NCBI GenBank assembly: GCA_015519985.1
Contig: WIAN01000086.1
Coordinates: 1-5,168 of the forward strand
Direction: 5' to 3'
DNA: 5,168 nt
Origin: Candidatus Woesearchaeota archaeon
GTDB lineage: Archaea; Nanobdellota; Nanobdellia; Woesearchaeales; WAPJ01
The notes beneath the pieces were generated by a model. The model was not told where the DNA came from, ran no database searches, and saw nothing but the letters and a program-made list of their open reading frames with translations. Below, piece after piece: positions 1 to 4,992 of the stretch; positions within the stretch are counted from its first letter, which is position 1; each line of letters starts with the position of its first letter. The position numbers and the translations under genes are program-made.

Positions 1-144
1 GAAACATACAGAGTAGATGATGATTGTAATGGAGAAGAATGTATAAAAGTAGAAAGTAAAACACCCTTCTGGGCTAAATGGTTTATAAAAAACAATGAAG
101 AAAAAAATGTTGTATTAGACTTATTAAAAACAATACAACAATAA
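1..144 (+). CDS. C-terminal end of an unrecognised protein (5' truncated)
   Basis: Frame 1 is open from the first base to a TAA at 142-144 and gives 47 residues, so this is the tail of a gene that begins before the window. The visible part has an acidic stretch with two cysteines (DDDCNGEEC, a CX4C spacing), then an aromatic patch (TPFWAKWFIKN) and a helix-like end (VVLDLLKTIQQ). Codon use (AGA, TTA, ATA, GAA) matches the neighbouring genes, and a T-rich tract follows the stop, both of which support a real gene. I do not recognise the family, and the fragment is too short to assign a function. The two cysteines could bind a metal or form a disulphide, but nothing else in view supports either. 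Confidence 0.7.
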   Translation, partial: ETYRVDDDCNGEECIKVESKTPFWAKWFIKNNEEKNVVLDLLKTIQQ

Positions 145-160
145 AAAAAATTTTAAAACC

Positions 161-177
161 TTTTATTTTTATTTTTT
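161..177 (+). terminator. T-rich transcription terminator of the upstream partial gene
   Basis: Runs of four, five and six T separated by single A residues lie 17 nt after the stop codon at 144. Archaeal RNA polymerase terminates at oligo-T tracts on the non-template strand without needing a strong hairpin, so this is a good candidate for the 3' end of the first transcript. No stable GC stem is present. Confidence 0.6.
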
Positions 178-235
178 AAAATGAATTCTTTTAAAAGTAT
201 TATAAAAAAACAAATTGTATGTTAAAATATAAAAC

Positions 236-244
236 TTTTTAAAT
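236..244 (+). promoter_or_regulatory. Archaeal TATA box of the threonyl-tRNA synthetase gene
   Basis: The sequence TTTTTAAAT preceded by AAAAC is a TATA/BRE-like element. The centre of TTTAAAT (position 241) is 26 nt upstream of the ATG at 267, the same spacing as for the eS8 and antiporter genes. Archaeal TATA boxes lie about 26 nt before the transcription start, so the message is predicted to begin at or next to the A of that ATG and to be leaderless. An in-frame ATG at 243 overlaps this box and so should not be in the transcript. Confidence 0.72.
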
Positions 245-266
245 GATTATTTTTTTTCTAAAAAAA

Positions 267-2186
267 ATGGTAGAAAAAATAAAAATTACTTTTCCAGATA
301 ATAGTGTAAAAGAATACAATAAAGGAATAACTGCATTAGAAATTGCTTCAAGTATAAGTCATAAATTAAGAAAAGAAGCGTTAGCAGTAAAAATAAATGA
401 CAAAATAAAAGATTTAGATACAAAAATAAATGAAGATTCTAAAATAAAATTTTTAACATTTGAAGATGAAGAAGGAAAACAAGTATTTTGGCATTCTTCA
501 GCACACATTTTAGCAGAAGCAATAACATCATTATGGCCAGAAACAAAATTAACAATAGGTCCAGCAATAAAAGAAGGATTTTATTATGATGTAGATAGAG
601 AACCATTCACAGAAGAAGAATTAAAAAAAATAGAAGAAAAAGCGTATGATATTATTAAAAAAAATGAAAAAGTAACAAGAAAAGAAATTCCTAAAGAAAC
701 AGCAAAAGAATTATTTAAAGACAATCCTTACAAATTAGAATTATTAGAAGAATTTGAAGATGATGTTGTAAGTGTATATTATCAAGGAAACTTTTACGAT
801 TTATGCAGAGGTCCTCACATACCAAATACAGGATTAGTTAAAGCGTTCAAAGTATTAAAAGCATCCTCAGCTTATTGGAGAGGAGATCAAAATAACAAAC
901 AATTACAAAGAGTTTATGGAATAAGCTTTCCTAAAAAAAGCATGTTAGAAGAATGGGAAAAATTACAAGAAGAAATAAAAAAAAGAGATCATAGAAAATT
1001 AGGAAAAGAATTAGATTTATTCTTCACATCAGATTTGAGTCCTGGAAGTCCATTCTTCCATCCAAAAGGAACAATAATATACAATGAACTAATAAACTTA
1101 TTTAGAGAAGAATATAAAAAAAGAAATTATAAAGAAGTAATCACACCAGTAATTTACAATAAAAAATTATGGGAAATTTCAGGACATTGGGAAGCATACA
1201 GAGAAAACATGTTCACATTAGATGTAGAAGGACAAACATATGCATTAAAAGCAATGAATTGTCCTGGACATGTAGTATTATTTAAAAACAAAACAAGAAG
1301 TTATAGAGATTTACCATTAAGAATAGCAGAATTTGGAATAATACACAGAAATGAATTGTCAGGAACACTAACAGGATTAACAAGAGTAAGAAAATTTGTA
1401 CAAGATGACGCTCATATCTTTGTAGCAGAAGAACAATTATTTGATGAAATGAAAGAATTATTAGACTTTGTAAATTATATTTATAAAGACGTATTTAAAA
1501 TGAATTTTAGATTAGAATTAAGCACAAGACCAGAAAAATATATAGGGGATTTAGAAACATGGAATAAAGCAGAAGAAACATTAAAAAAATTATTAGATGA
1601 ATTAGGATATGAATATACAATAAATGAAGGAGACGGAGCATTCTACGGACCAAAAATAGATTTACATGTAGAAGACGTATTAAAAAGAAGTTGGCAATTA
1701 GCAACAATACAATTAGATTTTAACATGCCACAAAGATTTGATGCAACTTATGAAGATAAAGATGGAACAAGAAAACATCCAATAATGATACACAGAGCAA
1801 TATTGGGAACAATAGAAAGATTTATGGGAATAATAATAGAACACTACGCAGGAAAATTCCCAGTATGGTTAAGCCCAGAACAAGTAAGAGTAATACCTGT
1901 AAATGAAAACAGCAAAGAATATGCAGAAAAAGTAAAAGAATATTTGCATAAAAACAATATAAGAGTAGAAGCAAGTTTAAAACCAGAAACAGTAAGCTAC
2001 AAAGTAAGAGAAGCACAATTACAAAAAGTCCCATATATAATAGTAGTTGGAGATAAAGAAAAAGAAAAAAATACAGTAACAGTAAGAAGCAGAGAAAACA
2101 AAATATTAGGAGAATTCAAACTAGAAGATTTTAAAAACAAAGTATTAGAAAAAATAAAAACAAAAACAGAAATATTAGATTTATAA
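267..2186 (+). CDS. thrS: Threonyl-tRNA synthetase, bacterial type with TGS and editing domains
   Basis: This class II synthetase activates threonine with ATP and loads it on tRNA-Thr in the cytoplasm. Read from the ATG at 267 it has 639 residues, close to the 642 of the E. coli enzyme. The order is a TGS domain (about 2-64); an editing domain with HSSAH (76-80) and CRGPH (180-184), the HxxxH/CxxxH signature that clears Ser-tRNA-Thr; the catalytic core; and an anticodon-binding domain (about 535-630). Expected zinc ligands are Cys332 (MNCPGH), His383 (QDDAHIF) and His509 (MIHRAILG). The motif 2 arginine is in HRNE (Arg361) and the motif 3 arginine in GTIERF (Arg517). An in-frame ATG at 243 would add eight residues but lies in the TATA box, and the TGS domain begins naturally at MVEKIKITF. 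Most archaeal ThrRS have an unrelated D-aminoacyl-tRNA deacylase-like editing domain, so this bacterial form suggests old horizontal transfer. Codon use matches the neighbours. Confidence 0.97.
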   Translation: MVEKIKITFPDNSVKEYNKGITALEIASSISHKLRKEALAVKINDKIKDLDTKINEDSKIKFLTFEDEEGKQVFWHSSAHILAEAITSLWPETKLTIGPAIKEGFYYDVDREPFTEEELKKIEEKAYDIIKKNEKVTRKEIPKETAKELFKDNPYKLELLEEFEDDVVSVYYQGNFYDLCRGPHIPNTGLVKAFKVLKASSAYWRGDQNNKQLQRVYGISFPKKSMLEEWEKLQEEIKKRDHRKLGKELDLFFTSDLSPGSPFFHPKGTIIYNELINLFREEYKKRNYKEVITPVIYNKKLWEISGHWEAYRENMFTLDVEGQTYALKAMNCPGHVVLFKNKTRSYRDLPLRIAEFGIIHRNELSGTLTGLTRVRKFVQDDAHIFVAEEQLFDEMKELLDFVNYIYKDVFKMNFRLELSTRPEKYIGDLETWNKAEETLKKLLDELGYEYTINEGDGAFYGPKIDLHVEDVLKRSWQLATIQLDFNMPQRFDATYEDKDGTRKHPIMIHRAILGTIERFMGIIIEHYAGKFPVWLSPEQVRVIPVNENSKEYAEKVKEYLHKNNIRVEASLKPETVSYKVREAQLQKVPYIIVVGDKEKEKNTVTVRSRENKILGEFKLEDFKNKVLEKIKTKTEILDL

Positions 2187-2218
2187 AAAAAATAAAATAT
2201 CTATTTTAATAGTAAAGC

Positions 2219-2227
2219 TTTTAAATA
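2219..2227 (+). promoter_or_regulatory. Archaeal TATA box of the eS8 gene
   Basis: TTTTAAATA preceded by the purine-rich GTAAAGC (BRE-like) is centred 26 nt before the ATG at 2249, which predicts a leaderless mRNA. The 21 nt between box and start are pyrimidine-rich with no Shine-Dalgarno. The block resembles the ThrRS promoter closely (AAAGCTTTTAAATAC here, AAAACTTTTTAAATG there). Confidence 0.78.
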
Positions 2228-2230
2228 CTT

Positions 2231-2248
2231 ATTATTTCCTTTTCTTTT
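2231..2248 (+). terminator. Possible T/C-rich terminator for thrS just before eS8
   Basis: The 62-nt gap after thrS has no long T run apart from this stretch of T and C (ATTATTTCCTTTTCTTTT) directly before the eS8 start codon. It could stop transcripts coming from thrS, or it could only be the melted initiator region of the eS8 promoter. Read-through into eS8 is equally possible. Confidence 0.3.
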
Positions 2249-2629
2249 ATGGCAATTACTCAACATAGAAGTAAAAGAAAACCTACTGGAGGAAGATATA
2301 AAGCTTACAGAGGTAAAAGATTATATGAAAAAGGAAGTCCTGCTACTAATACAAGAATAGGAAGTAAAAAAACAAAATTAGTAAAAGGAAGAGGTTTTAA
2401 TTATAAATTTAAAGCTTTAAGATTGGAAGAAGCAAATGTATTTGTTCCTAAAGAAAAAAAATATGTAAAAGCAGAATTAAAAAATGTATTAGAAAACCCT
2501 GCTAACAGAAACTATGCAAGAAGAAACATAATAACAAAAGGAGCAATAATAGAAAGTTCAATAGGAAAAATAAAAGTAACAAACAGACCAGGACAAGAAG
2601 GTTTCATAAACGCAATATTAATAGAATAA
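2249..2629 (+). CDS. rps8e: Small ribosomal subunit protein eS8 (S8e)
   Basis: This is a component of the 30S subunit that binds 16S rRNA. At 126 residues it has the normal archaeal length. Family hallmarks are visible across the protein: the basic N-terminus SKRKPTGGRYKAYRGKR (8-24); the TRIGSKKTKLVKGRGFN region (35-51), where many homologues have RGGN rather than RGFN; ENPANRNYARRNIITKGAIIE (101-121 of the family block, near residues 81-101 here); and the C-terminal TNRPGQEGFINAILIE. The protein lacks the long insertion of eukaryotic S8. The start follows a TATA box at the leaderless spacing and opens with the typical MAITQ, so the first ATG is right. It has its own promoter after thrS and converges with the small gene on the other strand. 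This gene is the strongest evidence that the window is archaeal. Confidence 0.97.
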   Translation: MAITQHRSKRKPTGGRYKAYRGKRLYEKGSPATNTRIGSKKTKLVKGRGFNYKFKALRLEEANVFVPKEKKYVKAELKNVLENPANRNYARRNIITKGAIIESSIGKIKVTNRPGQEGFINAILIE

Positions 2630-2683
2630 AAATAAAAAAATAAAAAAAGTTTTAAAAATTTAATTTTAATTTTCTTTTTCTTC
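2630..2683. terminator. Bidirectional terminator region between convergent genes
   Basis: Only 36 nt separate the eS8 stop (2629) from the stop of the minus-strand gene (2666). On the plus strand, T runs of four, four and five residues occur at 2664-2683, inside the 3' end of the convergent gene, and can end the eS8 transcript. On the minus strand, the A-rich stretch 2630-2648 reads as a long oligo-T tract directly after the small gene's stop. Both fit archaeal oligo-T termination, so the two transcripts probably overlap by a few tens of bases. Confidence 0.55.
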
Positions 2684-2839
2684 TAAAACTTTATCCCAAT
2701 ATTCAACAGGTTTAATATCTACAATTTCTGTTTTATGAACAATGTATTTTCCATCTTTACTTTTAACAATCTTAGTTTCTATTATAGGCATTTTAGTCAA
2801 TTGTTTTATTTTACTTTCCGTCAAAGTTTCATATTCCAT
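2666..2839 (-). CDS. Small protein of unknown function, 57 residues
   Basis: I do not recognise a family. The protein is charged and soluble, with no signal peptide or membrane segment. The pattern suggests a short N-terminal helix (TESKIKQLTK, 7-16), a beta-hairpin (PIIETKIVKSK, turn DGK, YIVHKTEIVDI; 18-42) and a C-terminal helix (PVEYWDKVLEEK, 44-55). The start is the ATG at 2839, because a near-perfect Shine-Dalgarno (GAGGTGA) lies 5 nt before it; a GTG at 2848 is part of that site and is rejected as a start. An internal ATG at 2791 (MPIIETK) would leave a 41-residue core. Three things support a real gene: the ribosome binding site, the balanced composition, unlike the Leu/Phe-rich artefacts on the antisense strand of the other genes, and its place in a gap otherwise free of genes. 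It is convergent with eS8 and divergent from the antiporter. Confidence 0.8.
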   Translation of the reverse strand: MEYETLTESKIKQLTKMPIIETKIVKSKDGKYIVHKTEIVDIKPVEYWDKVLEEKEN

Positions 2840-2844
2840 ACAAT

Positions 2845-2851
2845 TCACCTC
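2845..2851 (-). promoter_or_regulatory. Shine-Dalgarno of the small minus-strand gene
   Basis: Read on the minus strand the site is GAGGTGA, complementary over seven bases to the TCACCTC near the 3' end of archaeal 16S rRNA. It ends 5 nt before the ATG at 2839 and decides that start over the GTG at 2848. It is the only clear Shine-Dalgarno in the window, so this gene must have a leadered transcript, unlike its neighbours. Confidence 0.8.
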
Positions 2852-2891
2852 AAAAATAATTTTTTTTAAAATTAAAATAATAACATTATTT

Positions 2892-2899
2892 TTTTAAAT
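2892..2899 (-). promoter_or_regulatory. Candidate TATA box of the small minus-strand gene
   Basis: On the minus strand TTTAAAAA lies here; starting transcription about 26 nt downstream would give a leader of roughly 30 nt that includes the Shine-Dalgarno. A second candidate, TTTTAAAA at 2864-2871, would start the RNA almost at the ATG and leave out the Shine-Dalgarno, so it is less likely. The area is too AT-rich to choose with confidence. Confidence 0.35.
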
Positions 2900-2921
2900 T
2901 ACTATAAAAAATCCGAAAGAA

Positions 2922-2930
2922 TTTTAAAAA
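2922..2930 (+). promoter_or_regulatory. Archaeal BRE/TATA promoter of the antiporter gene
   Basis: TTTTAAAAA preceded by CCGAAAGAA (purine-rich, BRE-like) has its TTTAAAA centre 26 nt upstream of the ATG at 2952, predicting a leaderless mRNA. No Shine-Dalgarno lies before the start. Short CCG and CGG blocks flank the box (2913-2915 and 2935-2937), the only GC-rich triplets in this intergenic region. Confidence 0.7.
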
Positions 2931-2951
2931 GAAACGGAATAAATTTAGTTA

Positions 2952-4241
2952 ATGGATGTAAATATAATACTTTTAGAAATAGCATTAATAATATTCTTCG
3001 GTTATTTTGCAGAAATATTCTTTAAAAAATTTAATATTCCTGACATACTTTTTTTAATATTTTTAGGTTATATTTTAGGCCCTCAAGGTTTTAAAATAGT
3101 AGATCCTAATGTTTTTGGAGATGCAGCATTAATATTCACAACATTCACATTACTATTTTTATCTTACGACGGAGCTTTCAATATAGATTTAACATCATTA
3201 ACAAAAGGTTTAGGAAAAAGCTTAAAAATTTCTTTTTCAAATTTTTTATTATCATCAATAACAATAAGTTTAATAATATACTTATTAAGTTTAACAAAAC
3301 TTTTACCTTTCAACATTTTAACTTCTCTATTAGTTGGTTTTATACTTGGAGGAATAAGCAGCAGTTTTGTAATACCAGTATTAAAACAAATAAATTATAA
3401 AAAAGAATACAAAACAATATTAACTTTAGAAAGTGCATTTACAGATGTATATAGTATTGTATTCTCATTAGCAATATTAGATGTAATAGTTTCAAACCAA
3501 TTCAACATAAAAGATTCTTTTAGCAATGTAGTTTCACTATTTGCAATAGCAATATTTATAGGAATAATATCAGCATCAATATGGATATTAATAGTAGAAA
3601 AATATTTTAAAGACAAAAAATTTTATATGCTAACAATAGCATATGTAATAATAACTTATGTAACAGCACAACTATTAGGAGGAAATGGAGCAATAACAGT
3701 ATTAACATTAGGATTAATATTAAGGAATAGTAAAAAAATAACAAAAATAATATCAGATATAAGCAAAAAGAAAGAAGAAGAAATAATAACAGCAGTAGAT
3801 AATGAAGAAAAATTTTTTTACGAACAAATATCATTCATTTTAAAAGCATTCTTTTTCGTATATATTGGTTTGTTCATAAACTTTTCAGAATACTTTTATG
3901 TAATAATAGGCTTATTATTAGCAAGCATAATATTATTAACAAGATACTTTTACATAAAAACATTAAAAAGCAATGTTAATGACAAAAAATTTTTATCTTC
4001 ATTTTATGCAAGAGGATTAGCAGCAGCAGCACTAGCACAAATAGCAGTATCAAAAAACATACCTTACAGTTTAGAAATAACAAAAATAGTATATATGGTA
4101 ATAACATTTACAATAATATTCAATTCAATACACTTATTCATATTAAAAAAAAGTTTAGAAAAAGATAACAAAACTAATCCTAATTTTGAAAATTTTAAAA
4201 GAAAAATAAAACAAAAAAGAACAAAAACAACGAAAAAATAA
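2952..4241 (+). CDS. Cation/proton antiporter (Na+/H+ exchanger family, CPA type)
   Basis: This 429-residue protein has about 12 hydrophobic segments spread over residues 4-397, as expected for a monovalent cation/H+ exchanger of the cytoplasmic membrane that regulates pH and Na+ or K+. Family features in order: LFLIFLGYILGPQGF (32-47), the glycine-rich GGISSSFVIPVLK (133-145), LESAFTDVYSIV (159-170) with Asp165 as the likely ion-binding aspartate, LGGNGAITVLTLGLILRN (242-259), and FYARGLAAAALAQIA (351-365) with the conserved arginine. Asp165 is preceded by Thr rather than the Asn of many CPA1 members or the Asp of many CPA2 members, so the ion and electrogenicity cannot be assigned from sequence. 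A charged loop (about 258-288) divides the membrane segments. The last 30 residues form a Lys-rich cytoplasmic tail; there is no RCK/TrkA-N domain as in full-length Kef channels. The start follows a leaderless promoter. The gene is probably co-transcribed with the glycosylase downstream. Confidence 0.9.
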   Translation: MDVNIILLEIALIIFFGYFAEIFFKKFNIPDILFLIFLGYILGPQGFKIVDPNVFGDAALIFTTFTLLFLSYDGAFNIDLTSLTKGLGKSLKISFSNFLLSSITISLIIYLLSLTKLLPFNILTSLLVGFILGGISSSFVIPVLKQINYKKEYKTILTLESAFTDVYSIVFSLAILDVIVSNQFNIKDSFSNVVSLFAIAIFIGIISASIWILIVEKYFKDKKFYMLTIAYVIITYVTAQLLGGNGAITVLTLGLILRNSKKITKIISDISKKKEEEIITAVDNEEKFFYEQISFILKAFFFVYIGLFINFSEYFYVIIGLLLASIILLTRYFYIKTLKSNVNDKKFLSSFYARGLAAAALAQIAVSKNIPYSLEITKIVYMVITFTIIFNSIHLFILKKSLEKDNKTNPNFENFKRKIKQKRTKTTKK

Positions 4242-4379
4242 AAAGTAACAAAAATAAAAAAATAAAAGACAAAAAAACATAATAAAAGAAAACTAAAAAA
4301 TAAAAAAAAGAATATAGAAAAAGACAACAAAAAAACAATAAAGAATAAGAAAAAAAGAACAATAAAAAAGTAAAAAGTG
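4197..4379 (+). other. TT-free, extremely A-rich stretch: antiporter tail and spacer to the glycosylase gene
   Basis: These 183 nt contain no TT dinucleotide, which is striking in such AT-rich DNA. By hand count, the intergenic part 4242-4376 has 104 A, 13 T, 10 G and 8 C. The first 45 nt encode the Lys-rich end of the antiporter. The rest has no start codon with a credible gene, no oligo-T terminator and no TTTAAA-type TATA box. It reads as a passive linker that lets transcription continue into the next gene. No repeat unit or hairpin is visible. Confidence 0.6.
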
Positions 4380-4385
4380 TTTATA

Positions 4386-4952
4386 ATGGATGTTGAACAA
4401 AAAAAAATTTTAATAAAAAAATTGAATGAAAAAATAAACAATTGTAAAAAGTGTCCTTTACACTTAACAAGAACAAACGCAGTTCCAGGAGAATACAATG
4501 TAGATGCAAAAATAATGTTTATAGGAGAAGCACCTGGAAGAAATGAAGATTTACAAGGAAAACCATTTGTAGGAGCAGCAGGAAAAAAATTAGATGAAGG
4601 ATTAAAAAAAATAAATTTAGAAAGAAAAGAAGTATTCATAACTTCAATATTAAAATGCAGACCTCCAAACAATAGAAATCCAAAAATAGAAGAAATAAAA
4701 AGTTGCAGTCCATATTTAGAAGAACAAATAAAAATAATAGATCCAAAAATAATAGTATTAATGGGAAATTTTGCTTTAAAATATTTTTTTGATTACAACA
4801 TTTCACAAATACATGGAAAAATAATAGAAAAAACATATTTAGGAAAAAAAAGATTATTCTATCCAATATTTCACCCAGCAGCAATAATATACAATCAAAA
4901 ATTAAAAGAAACATTCTACAAAGATTTTGAAAAATTAAAAGAATACATATAA
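4386..4952 (+). CDS. udg: Family 4 (UDGa) uracil-DNA glycosylase with Fe-S cluster
   Basis: This enzyme removes uracil from DNA, mostly made by cytosine deamination, and starts base excision repair. The 188 residues match the usual length of about 190-220. Four cysteines in the family pattern, Cys20, Cys23 (CKKC), Cys91 and Cys107, should hold a 4Fe-4S cluster. The uracil-pocket motif GEAPGRNEDLQGKPFVG (47-63) and the C-terminal loop motif HPAAIIYN (163-170) are intact, as is CRPPNNRNP (91-99) after the third cysteine. The ATG at 4386 is preferred over an in-frame GTG at 4377: the GTG lies 9 nt before the ATG, the same position that GTG occupies in the Shine-Dalgarno of the small minus-strand gene, so here it may be a weak remnant ribosome binding site (AAAGTG). 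No TATA box precedes it, so expression probably depends on read-through from the antiporter promoter. Confidence 0.95.
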   Translation: MDVEQKKILIKKLNEKINNCKKCPLHLTRTNAVPGEYNVDAKIMFIGEAPGRNEDLQGKPFVGAAGKKLDEGLKKINLERKEVFITSILKCRPPNNRNPKIEEIKSCSPYLEEQIKIIDPKIIVLMGNFALKYFFDYNISQIHGKIIEKTYLGKKRLFYPIFHPAAIIYNQKLKETFYKDFEKLKEYI

Positions 4953-4961
4953 ACACAAAAA

Positions 4962-4969
4962 TTTATAAA
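4962..4969 (+). promoter_or_regulatory. Archaeal TATA box of the terminal membrane protein gene
   Basis: TTTATAAA preceded by the A-rich ACACAAAAA is centred 27-28 nt before the ATG at 4993, close to the leaderless spacing seen at the other promoters. No Shine-Dalgarno lies between. It begins 9 nt after the glycosylase stop codon, and no T-tract terminator intervenes, so read-through from upstream may add to its transcription. Confidence 0.6.
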
Positions 4970-4992
4970 CACAAAAACATTAAAAAAAAATT

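Noticed and set aside
1507..2034. Two minus-strand frames opposite thrS (1507-1707 and 1822-2034)
   Set aside because: Leu-rich shadows of the ThrRS core and anticodon-binding regions with no independent support.
2846..2848. GTG start for the small minus-strand protein
   Set aside because: This GTG is inside the Shine-Dalgarno GAGGTGA that serves the ATG at 2839, so it cannot be an efficient start.
2857..2901. Two similar T7-8/A3-4 blocks (about 2859-2873 and 2887-2901) as a direct repeat
   Set aside because: They are short low-complexity T-then-A runs, expected in such AT-rich DNA. They may be TATA boxes for the minus strand but not a repeat element.
3395..3834. Two minus-strand frames opposite the antiporter (3395-3616 and 3607-3834)
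   Set aside because: Both are antisense to conserved membrane segments and the second is mostly Leu repeats; neither has a ribosome binding site or promoter of its own.
4064..4672. Long minus-strand open frame of 202 codons across the antiporter end, the A-rich spacer and the udg start
   Set aside because: It is the complement of A-rich coding sequence, giving runs of Phe and Leu. It overlaps two certain genes and has no start signal.
4636..4956. Minus-strand frame of 106 codons opposite udg
   Set aside because: Leu/Phe/Ile-rich artefact of the A-rich sense strand; antisense to a conserved enzyme with intact motifs.
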